The notes under the pieces are model-generated. The model did no database searches. It was given only the letters and a program-made list of their open reading frames with translations, and was not told the DNA's origin. Positions 6,965 to 15,743 of a DNA stretch of 64,000 nt are shown one piece after another; the first letter of the stretch is position 1; each line of letters opens with the position of its first letter. Source of the stretch: Marinobacter salicampi (GTDB taxonomy: Bacteria; Pseudomonadota; Gammaproteobacteria; Pseudomonadales; Oleiphilaceae); NCBI RefSeq assembly GCF_011074795.1, contig NZ_JAAMPF010000009.1, forward strand, positions 1-64,000, written 5' to 3'. The position numbers and the translations under genes were made by a program.

Positions 6965-8338
6965 ATGACAATGAACCTCACCTTACAAATCCATTGGGAA
7001 AATGAATGGCATGACGCAGGGACCGTCCGGTTCGACGAGCCGGAAAAAGGCCTTCTTGGTAGACCAAGCTTTTCCTACGAAACCCAGTACACGCTCAAAG
7101 CCCTGGAACGATTAGGCGATTTCGCCATGGAAAACCTGATCGACAAAACGGCAGTTGGAGTGAATTTGCCTTGCCATTTCGGTGGCGATTACTTCAACGG
7201 TGAGATTGCCCCGGTACTCCGAGACATCATTCCACAGGGAGCGGGCAGGAGGCTATGGGTGAAGATGATGGGGTACGACCGTGATCCCGAACAGGCCATC
7301 GACACACGACTGCTTGCGGAAGGATGCGTTGCGCCGATCGGCAATCTGCGTATCAAGGAAGCCGCCGATGCGTTCGCCAAGCGCCTGGGTAAAGAAACCC
7401 ATGTCCATCGATTTACCCGCGAAGAGGTCTGTCGGCGTGCCGACACCCTGATTGAGTACGCGCATAATCTTGGCCTTGCCATTGGCGGCGCCACTGGCGC
7501 TGGTGGTGACGCGCCCAAGCTACTCATGGTCGAAACGAAAAAGGGCGCGTTTGCCCTTGAGGGGACCGTAGCGGACAGCGAGATAAAGGAACACTGGCTG
7601 GTTAAATTCCCTCGCGGAAGAAAGACCGAAGCCGATATCGACGTGCTCAAAGGCGAAGCTGCGATATATCGGACTCTTGAGAAGCGTGGCTTTGATTCAA
7701 TTCCAAGGACCCACCTTGACGAGTCTCACGGACAATACGCCCTATGGATGCCTCGTTTCGATAGGGAAGTGGTTAACGGTGCCGTTGTGCGCAATGGGGT
7801 GGAGTCTATTTACTCCTTGATGGGGACAGTTGGCAATGGATCTGCCCTTTACCACACAGATATTCTGGCGCGCCTGAGACAGAAAACCACCAGGCCGGAG
7901 GTTAAGGACGCCCTACTGGCGGATTACCTGGCTCGTGATCTTCTGAACTATGCGGTTGGTAACAAGGACAACCACGGCAGGAACACCGCCATCATTAAAC
8001 GCGAAAAAGACATTGAGCTGTCCCCGGCCTACGACGTTGCACCAATGATCCTGGACCCCGAGGGGATTGCCCGGATGACTCGCTGGCCAAGGCAATTCCA
8101 GAGAGACAATGGTGATCCGGATTATGTCGGCATCATCGATGCCTATGCCGGCGATATCGGATTGGCTGCGACCCTGCTTGGCGACCACTTGGTTAAACTG
8201 CAGAACATGGTGGACGATCTGAGATATTTTGGAGCGCCGGAAGCAATGCTTGAGGCTCCTGGACTAAAGTTGGATCTGGTTGGTGAGGTACTCGCGGATA
8301 TGGATAACTTGCAGCGAACCGACCCGGCACAGAGGTAA
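6965..8338 (+). CDS. hipA: HipA-family serine/threonine kinase toxin
   Basis: 457 residues with the HipA layout: an N-terminal domain, the HWLVKFPRG nucleotide-binding strand near residue 211, the catalytic GNKDNHGRN loop near residue 332 and the DVAPM metal-binding motif near residue 356. HipA kinases phosphorylate cellular targets such as tRNA synthetases and arrest growth. The toxin gene comes first and the antitoxin second, the reverse of E. coli hipBA. The start ATG is 5 bases after the second operator, so the leader is very short; the in-frame ATG two codons later is an alternative. hipB begins 4 bases after the stop. Confidence 0.85.
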   Translation: MTMNLTLQIHWENEWHDAGTVRFDEPEKGLLGRPSFSYETQYTLKALERLGDFAMENLIDKTAVGVNLPCHFGGDYFNGEIAPVLRDIIPQGAGRRLWVKMMGYDRDPEQAIDTRLLAEGCVAPIGNLRIKEAADAFAKRLGKETHVHRFTREEVCRRADTLIEYAHNLGLAIGGATGAGGDAPKLLMVETKKGAFALEGTVADSEIKEHWLVKFPRGRKTEADIDVLKGEAAIYRTLEKRGFDSIPRTHLDESHGQYALWMPRFDREVVNGAVVRNGVESIYSLMGTVGNGSALYHTDILARLRQKTTRPEVKDALLADYLARDLLNYAVGNKDNHGRNTAIIKREKDIELSPAYDVAPMILDPEGIARMTRWPRQFQRDNGDPDYVGIIDAYAGDIGLAATLLGDHLVKLQNMVDDLRYFGAPEAMLEAPGLKLDLVGEVLADMDNLQRTDPAQR

Positions 8339-8342
8339 CCTT

Positions 8343-8651
8343 ATGCCAAAGCTTATGCGGCCTATTAGCAGCGAAGAAAGAATCAAAGCGCGTGAAAAAT
8401 TGCTGGCTGCGCTGGACCGTGGCGACATCGATCTTGGTACTGCGATCCGCCGTATGCGCGTTGAATGGACAGGGCTGAGCCAGGGTAGGTTCGGTAAGAT
8501 TGCCGGGGTGTCGGCCAATACCATGTCAGCCATAGAACGTGATGCAGAAAGCGCGACCGTGAAGACGTTGAACCAGATTCTACGTCGCTTCGGCATGCGT
8601 CTAACACTGAGACATATTTCAATGGTCGCCAATGAGCAGTCAGAAGAATGA
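8343..8651 (+). CDS. hipB: HipB-like XRE antitoxin and repressor
   Basis: 102 residues. The helix-turn-helix is near residues 45-75 (LSQGRFGKIAGVSANTMSAI, then ERD) with the XRE-family spacing, after a charged N-terminal helix. The ATG follows AGAGG and lies 4 bases after the hipA stop, so the two are one transcript. The expected role is to neutralise HipA and repress the promoter through the palindromes at 6900-6960. Longer upstream readings of the frame overlap hipA and are unlikely. Confidence 0.8.
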   Translation: MPKLMRPISSEERIKAREKLLAALDRGDIDLGTAIRRMRVEWTGLSQGRFGKIAGVSANTMSAIERDAESATVKTLNQILRRFGMRLTLRHISMVANEQSEE

Positions 8652-8679
8652 CTAAGAGGAAGGCAGGAGAAGATCGAAG

Positions 8680-8822
8680 CCCGGGCCAGGCCTGTTTTTT
8701 GATCTGTTTTTACAGGGGTCAACTTCCCGAGCGGATGCTGGCTGGCCTCAGCAGTTCTTGGCGCCCCACGGATTCCCCGGAAAATAAATCTCTCCCGGAT
8801 TCCCGATCCTCGGGACAGATTG
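8680..8822. repeat. Cluster of degenerate dispersed repeats after hipB
   Basis: Three traces of the GGGACAG family: a worn forward double copy (CCAGGCCTGTTTTTTGATCT, 8685-8712), a reverse copy (GGAAAATAAATCTCTCCCGG, 8779-8798) and a forward fragment (CGGGACAGATTGAAC, 8811-8825). No gene is visible in the roughly 300 bases between hipB and the next gene. Confidence 0.5.
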
Positions 8823-8958
8823 AACCCCCAATCGCGGTCCCGCTATACCCTGGCCCCCAAGGTTGAAACCAGAAGCACTGACCACACAGTAAAACCTAGG
8901 TCACCCGGAGAACCCGCTTCGGCACATTCTGATACTGGACAGCGCGGAAGGAGACATC

Positions 8959-9609
8959 ATGAACAGGCTACCTTTGAGCTTCGCTATCGCATCCGTTCTC
9001 GTGGCTGGGACCTCCCTCGCAGAAGAAGGCCCCAACCTTCACCCTGATGACTCATGGATATCACTGAAAGGCACCGTGGTTGAGGTTGATGAGCAGGGTT
9101 TTACTCTCGATTATGGCCGCAACACCGTTGAAGTGGAGATGGACAACTGGAACTGGTTTACCGCCACCGGTGAAGCGCTTCAGGGCGATCGGGTCATTGT
9201 CTATGGTGAGATTGACGCCGACACCTTCGAAAAATCCACGATTGAGGCGAACAGCCTCTATGTCGAGAGTATGGGGACCTACTTCTATGAGGCCAGTGTG
9301 GCGGGCAAAAAGGGCATACAGGCCGTCGACACCGTGCCTCAGACCCCGATTGATGTGGGCGACACCGTTGTGACAGGCACGGTCACGAGCACTGATGCCA
9401 GCGAATTCACCCTCAACACCGGGAGCAAAAAAATCACGGTGGATACCAGCGAAATGATCTACAACCCAATGGATGACAAAGGTTATCAGCAAATCGACAA
9501 GGGTGAGCAGGTGACGGTGACCGGTGTGATGGAGAGCGACCTGATGGAAACCCGGCAATTGGTCGCGGACAACGTAGTCACGCTTTCTGACGACTCAGCG
9601 GAAAAATAG
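8959..9609 (+). CDS. Secreted protein with two OB-fold-like repeats (DUF5666/BOF-like)
   Basis: 216 residues. A signal peptide (LPLSFAIASVLVAGTSLA) is followed by two similar segments, about residues 35-95 and 130-205. Each has the pattern G-T-V, then F-T-L-D or F-T-L-N with G, a polar strand and G-D-x-V-x-V-x-G. That resembles small periplasmic OB-fold proteins; I am not sure of the exact family. The ATG follows AAGGAG. The stop TAG lies inside a reverse copy of the dispersed repeat, so the last codons (EK-stop) come from the repeat. Confidence 0.6.
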   Translation: MNRLPLSFAIASVLVAGTSLAEEGPNLHPDDSWISLKGTVVEVDEQGFTLDYGRNTVEVEMDNWNWFTATGEALQGDRVIVYGEIDADTFEKSTIEANSLYVESMGTYFYEASVAGKKGIQAVDTVPQTPIDVGDTVVTGTVTSTDASEFTLNTGSKKITVDTSEMIYNPMDDKGYQQIDKGEQVTVTGVMESDLMETRQLVADNVVTLSDDSAEK

Positions 9610-9626
9610 ATCTGTCCCGGATTCCC
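9601..9626 (-). repeat. Dispersed repeat, reverse copy at a gene end
   Basis: GAAAAATAGATCTGTCCCGG on the plus strand, an exact reverse-complement consensus. It contains the stop codon of the preceding gene. Confidence 0.8.
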
Positions 9627-10291
9627 CTAGTTTCCACCAGCAGCACTGATAAAGAGCCCGTTGGAGAACGTCCTCGGACACCAGCAAAAAACGCGCTGCT
9701 CTGATATGTGTTAGGCTCTATCCCTGTGATGCGAGTTCCCAAGCGTTTTTCCAATGCTTGGGCCATTCGAGCGCTTCCCTCTGGCGTTATCTCGAAATCT
9801 CGTGTTCAGACTGGTGGCCCGCCCGCCCTCGGCCTTCTGTTTCTCCCCGCAGATGTTGCTTTCACGTTATCGCACAACCAGTTAACCCGAGTTTGGGAAC
9901 GCCTCACTTCGGAGTCTCTTGGCTTGACTGTTACCGGCTAGAGCGGCGCCATGCCTGATTTTTGGTCGTCGCGAACAGCTCTCTCTGTTGCATGAAACGT
10001 TGCATGAAATACAGGTGCACGAACTCTGGTGCGCGACAGAAGGTTTAGCCTGGATCAGCTTTGTGTTTTGCCGCTCGAAATTCCGACCGATTCGGAAATG
10101 GTGCAACCTGCAAGGTGGTCTTCGGCTGCCCATCGGAAGATGGAGAGTGCCTGAAAAAGATTGTGAGAGGCAATCCCAGTTACCCACAGAACCTCGTCGT
10201 AGCTCAGAAATTAACCAAACCGGGTTCGCCACGTACCCAAAGGAAGTAGGTCATTACTAATCAGGGACAGTAAAATTCTCAGGAGATAAAA
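9627..10291. other. Long intergenic region upstream of the betaine importer
   Basis: About 660 bases with no frame that looks like a gene. It contains a small inverted repeat (CCCAAGC/GCTTGGG, 9738-9762) and a 12-bp tandem duplication (GTTGCATGAAAC then GTTGCATGAAAT, 9987-10010). It presumably holds the promoter and osmotic control elements of the importer operon, but I cannot place a promoter with confidence. Confidence 0.4.
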
Positions 10292-11221
10292 ATGAAATTC
10301 TTAAACAAAATCGCTACTGCTGCTGCAGTAGGCTCACTCGCACTCGGCGCTACCATAGCCCAGGCAGACTCGAAAGAGCCTATTGTGATTCCTACCCATA
10401 ACTGGACCAGCCAGATCACCATGGCCTACGTTATCGGCGGGATTTTTGAAAGCATCGGCAATAATGTCTCCTACGTACCTGCTGACAGCCAGGCGGTCTA
10501 CGAGTCAATTCGTAACGGCGACGTCACGATTTCCCACGAGGTCTGGCAGTCTACTTTTTCCAAGTCCTTTAATAACGCGCTAGACGCTGGCGGTATCATC
10601 GACGTCGGTACGCACGCTTCTGTTACTCAAGAAGAGTGGTGGTACCCGGCGTATGTTGGCGAACTATGCCCCGGCCTACCGTCGTGGGAAGCACTGAACG
10701 ATTGCGCTGATATTTTCGCGACTGCGGGCAGTGGTGGCAAAGGCCGCTATCTGGATGGCCCGATGGACTGGCATGGCCAGGAAACGCTGGACCGCATCGA
10801 AGCGTTGGACATGGATTTTACCGCTAAATTTGCCGGGTCTTCCGGTGCACTTTGGGCTGAACTGGAATCTGCGGCCAAAGACAACCGGGCAGTCGTTGTC
10901 TTTAACTGGTCACCCAACTTCACCGATGCCGGTGACGGTGGCAGCTTCGTTGAATTCCCCGAATACACTGACGGCTGCAAAAAGGCAGATGGCGGTGATG
11001 GAAAATGCGGTTCGCCACCAGCCGGTTGGTTGAAGAAGGCTGCCCATTATCAGATGCCTAAAAAATGGCCAGAAGCTTATAAAATCTTCAACAACGTTTC
11101 CTTTACAAAAGGCGATATCGGCAACATGGCGGCGTTGGTTGATATTGATGGCATGAGCCACGAAGCCGCCGCTGCCAAGTGGCTCGAAGACAACGAAGCA
11201 ACCTGGAAAGCCTGGCTTTAA
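10292..11221 (+). CDS. Glycine betaine/proline ABC transporter substrate-binding protein
   Basis: 309 residues with a signal peptide cleaved after ATIAQA. The body (VIPTHNWTSQITMAYVIGGI near residue 31, then AVYESIRNGDVTISHEVW) is typical of ProX/OpuAC-type periplasmic betaine binders, and Trp and aromatic residues suited to a quaternary-amine cage are frequent. AGGAGA precedes the ATG. It is first in an operon with an ATPase and a fused permease. Which osmolyte it prefers cannot be told from the sequence. Confidence 0.85.
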   Translation: MKFLNKIATAAAVGSLALGATIAQADSKEPIVIPTHNWTSQITMAYVIGGIFESIGNNVSYVPADSQAVYESIRNGDVTISHEVWQSTFSKSFNNALDAGGIIDVGTHASVTQEEWWYPAYVGELCPGLPSWEALNDCADIFATAGSGGKGRYLDGPMDWHGQETLDRIEALDMDFTAKFAGSSGALWAELESAAKDNRAVVVFNWSPNFTDAGDGGSFVEFPEYTDGCKKADGGDGKCGSPPAGWLKKAAHYQMPKKWPEAYKIFNNVSFTKGDIGNMAALVDIDGMSHEAAAAKWLEDNEATWKAWL

Positions 11222-11232
11222 GCCATACCCTC

Positions 11233-11259
11233 TGCCCTGGATGCGCTGCATCCAGGGCA
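11233..11259 (+). terminator. 12-bp perfect stem-loop after the binding-protein gene
   Basis: TGCCCTGGATGC, a 3-base loop, then the exact complement. No T-run follows, so it is more likely to protect the upstream message or attenuate read-through than to terminate fully. This arrangement is common after the first gene of ABC importer operons, where binding protein is needed in excess. Confidence 0.6.
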
Positions 11260-11328
11260 CACCTGGTGAATCCTTACTGACCCACCAAACACATCGCTTC
11301 GCACCCCTTTTACTATAGGGATTTATAT

Positions 11329-12381
11329 ATGTCGACATCAACTCAGCCGGTTATCAAGTGCGAGTCTGTCTATAAAATTTTTGGTGAAAACGCTGCAAGA
11401 ATTATTGAACAGTCAGGCGGAAAAGTAGAGACAGCCGCACTGCTTGAAGCAGGCTGTGTCATCGGTGTTAACAACGCCTCCTTTGAGGTGCACGAGGGTG
11501 AACTACTCGTGGTCATGGGCCTGTCAGGGTCCGGAAAATCGACCCTCTTGCGCTGTATCTCACGCCTGATCGAAACCACTGCCGGTAACATTCACATTGA
11601 TGGCGACGACCTGCTTGCCATGAATGACAAAGAACTCATCGACATTCGCCGTAACAAGATGGGCATGGTATTCCAGAATTTTGCTCTGCTGCCCCATAAA
11701 ACGGTGCTGGAGAATATCGCTTTGCCCTTGCAGGTAAAGGGCATGAGCACCAGCGACAGCATGGACCGCGCGCTCGATATGGTGAACCTGGTAGAGCTTG
11801 CGGGTCGCGAAAACTACTTTCCGCGCCAGCTCTCGGGCGGGCAACAACAACGCGTCGGCATCGCTCGTTCATTGGCTGTGGAGCCTGATATCTGGTTCCT
11901 CGACGAGCCATTCTCCGCCCTGGATCCACTGATTCGCAGGGAAATGCAGGATGAGTTTCTACGCATACAGAGTGCCCTGAAGAAAACCATCCTGTTCGTT
12001 ACCCACGACTTTGATGAAGCGATACGGCTTGCCGACCGCATCGCCATCATGAAAGACGGTGTCATTGAACAGATTGATACCCCGGCCAACATCATACTCA
12101 GCCCGGCCACCGAGTACGTGGCCAGGTTTACCCGCGAAGTTCCACGTGAGCGGGTGCTCTCTTGCCAGACCATTATGGGCAAATACGACGATTCCCAGGA
12201 TATGAGCGACCTCACTGTATCTCAGGAGGCCATCATTGAATCTGTCGCCAAGCCGATCCTGACTCAGCAAAAACCCGTGGGAGTCACTGACAGTGAAGGC
12301 GAGATTGTGGGTGTGTTAAACAGCAAAATCATGGCAAACGTCTTATTTGGGGACGCTAACAGCTTGCCAGTAAATAACTAA
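11329..12381 (+). CDS. proV: Betaine/proline ABC transporter ATP-binding protein
   Basis: 350 residues. The Walker A motif GLSGSGKST is near residue 64, Q-loop MVFQNFALLPHKTV near 113, signature LSGGQQQR near 168, Walker B LDEPF near 190 and H-loop TH near 225. A C-terminal segment of about 90 residues has the CBS-like character of ProV/OpuAA regulators. It is shorter than E. coli ProV (about 400 residues), so probably only one CBS-like repeat is present. It lies between the binding protein and the fused permease. Confidence 0.85.
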   Translation: MSTSTQPVIKCESVYKIFGENAARIIEQSGGKVETAALLEAGCVIGVNNASFEVHEGELLVVMGLSGSGKSTLLRCISRLIETTAGNIHIDGDDLLAMNDKELIDIRRNKMGMVFQNFALLPHKTVLENIALPLQVKGMSTSDSMDRALDMVNLVELAGRENYFPRQLSGGQQQRVGIARSLAVEPDIWFLDEPFSALDPLIRREMQDEFLRIQSALKKTILFVTHDFDEAIRLADRIAIMKDGVIEQIDTPANIILSPATEYVARFTREVPRERVLSCQTIMGKYDDSQDMSDLTVSQEAIIESVAKPILTQQKPVGVTDSEGEIVGVLNSKIMANVLFGDANSLPVNN

Positions 12382-12398
12382 GCAGTGAGCCAAACCTG

Positions 12399-14459
12399 AT
12401 GCAATATTTTATCAAACATAAATGGGCGCAGTTTGCCGTGTTACTGGCCGTGTTCTATGTCCTTGCAACGGTCATCGATCCCGCCACAGGTGGCAACTGG
12501 TGGCGTATACAGGAGACCAGGTTTTGGCTTCTTCCGGACGTCGTTAACAACGCCCTCAGGTTCCTCATCGACGACTTCTGGGTCGTCGATGTTTACGATT
12601 CCGAGTTGGACATAACGGAAGAATCGACCGTGGTGAAAGAGTTTACCCGCACAGTGTCAGGTGTGGTTCTCTTTAGCATTAACCTGATTCGTGAGCTTCT
12701 GTTAGGGGGCGTCAAAACCGTTGTCGCGTTTACCAGCTGGGAGTTTATCAGCGAACACAAATGGGCCCGGATTCCGGCACTGCCCTGGCCAGCTGTGGCT
12801 GCTGGTGCTTTTATAGTGGGCCATTGTCTTGGTGGTCGAAACCTGTCTGTTCTGGCCGGCGCCAGCACCATTTACATTGCTGTATTTGGTCAGTGGACGC
12901 CCGCCATGCAGACCCTGTCATTCGTTCTGGTGGCCGTTCCCATATCGTGCTTCCTGGGGTTAATGCTGGGCGCCATCGCCTACAAGAGCAAAGCCTTCGA
13001 GACCATTCTGGCACCCCTGCTAAACGTCGCGCAATCGATGCCTCACTTCGCTTACCTGATCCCGGTGGTGATTTTCTTTGGCATTGGTGACCACGCTGGT
13101 GCTATCTCAACGGTTATTTTTGCGACCCCTCCGATGATTCGCCTGACCCTCCTGGGCCTGAAAAAGGTACCGCCGGAGGTACTGGAGGCTGGCACGATGA
13201 GTGGCTGCAACTCCCGCCAGCTCATGTTCAGGGTGCTGATTCCCTCAGCACGTCACGATATTCTGATTGGTGTTAACCAGGTCATCATGCAGTGCCTGGC
13301 CATGGCCGTCATCGCGTCTTTTATTGGAGCAAAGGGCCTGGGCTACGAATTACTTGTGTCCCTGAATATGCTCAAGATAGGCCAGGCCCTCGAGCTTGGT
13401 GTGTCTATCGTGTTGATTGCGGTGGTCCTGGATAGGCTGTCCCTGGCCTGGGCCAATAAGCAGGCCGACTACCTTGCGGATTTACCCTTTCATTTGCGCC
13501 ACAAACACTCGTTGGCGTTCCTGGGAATTCTGATTTTCACCTCTGTTATCGCCTACGTTGCGTCGATGGTCTTCCCGGACAAGGTTAACTACCTTTATTT
13601 TATCGATGAAGCACAAGGCTTCAGCACCGAGAAATTCTGGGACGTTATGGTTGATTGGCTCATCACCAACACCTATCAGGGCGTGCAAGGCTTCAACTTC
13701 TTCATGATCACCTCTGTCCTGATGCCCATGAAAGAGGCGTTCTTGTCGATGCCAGTCGCGGCAACCCTGTTTCTGGTGGCGGGCACAGGTTATATCGTCG
13801 GTGGCCTGCGCTCGGCTGTTATCGTGACTGCTTTTATCGCCTTTATCGCGTTAACCCCCTGGTGGGATCGCGCGCTCATCACGGCCTACATGGCCACGTT
13901 TGCAGTGGTCGTGTCTGTCATTATCGGTTGCAGTATGGGCATTCTGTGCTCCCGGAGTCCGCGGGCAACCAGGGTTATATTGCTGGTGTGCGACACGTTC
14001 CAGACGTTCCCTTCGTTCGTCTACCTGATTCCGGTCATCATGCTCTTCGGTGTGAGTGATCTGTCGGTGCTTATCGCGGTGATTGTTTATGCCACGATCC
14101 CTGCCACACGTTACACCGTGGAAGGGTTGACCAATGTGCCTCAGGCCTTGCAGGACGCTGGCTCCATGTCCGGGGTTAATCGCTTGCAGAGATTATTGAA
14201 AATAGAGCTGCCGTTGGCCTTTCCACACATCATGTTGGGCATAAACCAGACGGTCATTTTTGCCTTGTTCATGATTATCATCGGCGCCTTTATCGGAACC
14301 GACGACCTGGGCCAGCTCATCATGCAATCGTTGTCGGAAGCCAATGGAATGGGCCAGGGCATTATTCTCGGGTTATGCGTTGCCTTTATCGGTCTCGCAG
14401 TGGACCATCTGATACATACTTGGGCGGAGCAGCGTAAACAGGTGTTAGGAATCGCCTGA
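12399..14459 (+). CDS. Fused double permease of the betaine/proline ABC importer
   Basis: 686 residues, about twice the usual ProW length. Two complete permease domains are present. Each has the EAA loop that contacts the ATPase: LEAGTMSGCNSRQLMFRVLI near residue 260 and LQDAGSMSGVNRLQRLLKIE near residue 583. The halves share an ancestry (both have IGVNQ or LGINQ after the loop), so the gene looks like an internal duplication and fusion that replaces a homodimer. It starts 17 bases after the ATPase gene. Confidence 0.85.
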   Translation: MQYFIKHKWAQFAVLLAVFYVLATVIDPATGGNWWRIQETRFWLLPDVVNNALRFLIDDFWVVDVYDSELDITEESTVVKEFTRTVSGVVLFSINLIRELLLGGVKTVVAFTSWEFISEHKWARIPALPWPAVAAGAFIVGHCLGGRNLSVLAGASTIYIAVFGQWTPAMQTLSFVLVAVPISCFLGLMLGAIAYKSKAFETILAPLLNVAQSMPHFAYLIPVVIFFGIGDHAGAISTVIFATPPMIRLTLLGLKKVPPEVLEAGTMSGCNSRQLMFRVLIPSARHDILIGVNQVIMQCLAMAVIASFIGAKGLGYELLVSLNMLKIGQALELGVSIVLIAVVLDRLSLAWANKQADYLADLPFHLRHKHSLAFLGILIFTSVIAYVASMVFPDKVNYLYFIDEAQGFSTEKFWDVMVDWLITNTYQGVQGFNFFMITSVLMPMKEAFLSMPVAATLFLVAGTGYIVGGLRSAVIVTAFIAFIALTPWWDRALITAYMATFAVVVSVIIGCSMGILCSRSPRATRVILLVCDTFQTFPSFVYLIPVIMLFGVSDLSVLIAVIVYATIPATRYTVEGLTNVPQALQDAGSMSGVNRLQRLLKIELPLAFPHIMLGINQTVIFALFMIIIGAFIGTDDLGQLIMQSLSEANGMGQGIILGLCVAFIGLAVDHLIHTWAEQRKQVLGIA

Positions 14460-14497
14460 CCGTCGGGTAAAGCTCTGGTGAGACAGAGCGGGACGGG
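14460..14497 (+). terminator. Possible terminator of the betaine importer operon
   Basis: CCGTC, then GCTCTG-GTGAGA-CAGAGC, then GACGG give a bulged stem after the permease stop codon. No T-run follows, so the call is weak. Confidence 0.3.
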
Positions 14498-14505
14498 TGT
14501 TGCAG

Positions 14506-14590
14506 AATCGGGACAAACTATTTCCCCTTGAGTCGAGGAGCGAGCCTCGCAAGGAATTTCGTGAAAAAATATGTCTGTCCCGGTTTCTTC
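14506..14590. repeat. Inverted pair of dispersed repeats between the permease gene and rlmF
   Basis: A forward copy (ATCGGGACAAACTATTTCC) and a reverse copy (GAAAAAATATGTCTGTCCCGG) face each other about 40 bases apart. The spacer contains a small GAGTCGAGGA...CCTCG hairpin. It lies between two convergent genes. Confidence 0.6.
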
Positions 14591-14609
14591 GTCTGTTCCC
14601 GTTAGCGAC

Positions 14610-15578
14610 TCAGATAAATGTCCAGGCCAACACCCTCGTAATCTTGTTGCCCTGCTTCATCTCTATTTCCCGTAGATCGACTGCACCGATCTTATGAATT
14701 AACTTCTTTGCAGGCTTAACATTGTCGGCTTTTGAAACCAGGCTGGTAAACCAGCGGCATTGGGCTGAATACACCTGGCTTTCTCTTATCAGCTTTTTCA
14801 GAAACAGCTGTTCACCCCCCTTACACCAGAGCTCTGCGCCCAGCCCGCCAAAATTCAGAGTGGGGGATTCGGTTTTTGCTTTTTGTTCGCTGCGGCTACG
14901 AGCAAGGTTATTGAGTTTAAGCTGGCTGCCTTTACGTGCTTCATCGGGCGAGGCATGAAAGGGTGGGTTGCATACGCTGACGTCGAAGAACTCCCCGGTT
15001 TGAATGATCCCTTCAAAGATGTGGTTTTTATCGGACTGCATACGCAGCGTGAAACGTTCTTTAAGTGCGGGGTTGCTGGCGATAATCCTGGCCACGTTCT
15101 CAAGCGACTGAGCGTTAATGTCGCTGCCGACACACTCCCAGCCGTAAATCTGGCAGGCCAGTAGCGGGTAGATTCCATTTGCTCCAGTCCCTATATCGAG
15201 CAGCTTGATGCTGGGCTGCTCAAGCCCGGGCCCAACTTCGGTCCCAAGCCCGGTCTTAATCCCAAGCAGGTCCGCCACGTAATGAATATAGTCGGCTCTG
15301 CCCGGGATTGGAGGGCAAAGCGCACCCTCTGGAATGTCCCAATCGGCAATGTTGTAGTATCGCTTCAATAACGCGGCGTTGAGTGTCTTTACGGCCAATG
15401 GGTCGGCGAAATCAATGGAAAGGTCGCCATGAGCGTTCGGTTTCACATGAGGCGCTAGTGCGGGGTGGCTTTTTACCAGAGCTGGGAAGTCATAGCCTTG
15501 GTTGTGCAGGTTCCTCGGGTGTAAACCTTTGCGAACAGGCTTGGCTTGTTTTTTTTCACGTCGATGGAAGGTGCTCAC
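14610..15578 (-). CDS. rlmF: 23S rRNA (adenine-N6) methyltransferase RlmF
   Basis: 322 residues. It begins with a basic segment (MSTFHRREKKQAKPVRKGLH), then LHPRNLHNQGYDFPALV, a hallmark of RlmF/YbiN. The SAM-binding LLDIGTGANGIYPLLA is near residue 130 and the catalytic NPPF motif (CNPPFHAS) near residue 202. RlmF methylates A1618 of 23S rRNA. Length and motifs are complete. It is monocistronic and convergent with the betaine importer. Confidence 0.92.
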   Translation of the reverse strand: MSTFHRREKKQAKPVRKGLHPRNLHNQGYDFPALVKSHPALAPHVKPNAHGDLSIDFADPLAVKTLNAALLKRYYNIADWDIPEGALCPPIPGRADYIHYVADLLGIKTGLGTEVGPGLEQPSIKLLDIGTGANGIYPLLACQIYGWECVGSDINAQSLENVARIIASNPALKERFTLRMQSDKNHIFEGIIQTGEFFDVSVCNPPFHASPDEARKGSQLKLNNLARSRSEQKAKTESPTLNFGGLGAELWCKGGEQLFLKKLIRESQVYSAQCRWFTSLVSKADNVKPAKKLIHKIGAVDLREIEMKQGNKITRVLAWTFI

Positions 15579-15614
15579 AGTTATAGGCCCGAGGCTTGGG
15601 GTTCAAAGTAGAGT

Positions 15615-15737
15615 GGAAAAACCGGGGCAGATTTATTTTCAGCTTCTCTATGGCTCAGATCTAACTTGAGTCATTACCGCCCAGTTCCACAATTCGTTTA
15701 GCATCGCCTGACCGCACAGAATGGATTCTGTGTTTCG
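15615..15737 (+). repeat. Copy of the transposase 5' flank without a transposase
   Basis: Begins with a forward dispersed repeat (AACCGGGGCAGATTTATTTT) and continues through a block about 80% identical to 1341-1440. It ends in the same hairpin CACAGAAT-GG-ATTCTGTG (15715-15732) and TGTTTCG. At 1455 the transposase follows this block; here the 3' end of the RND gene follows 7 bases later. It looks like a non-autonomous or decayed derivative. Confidence 0.7.
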
Positions 15738-15743
15738 TTTACC

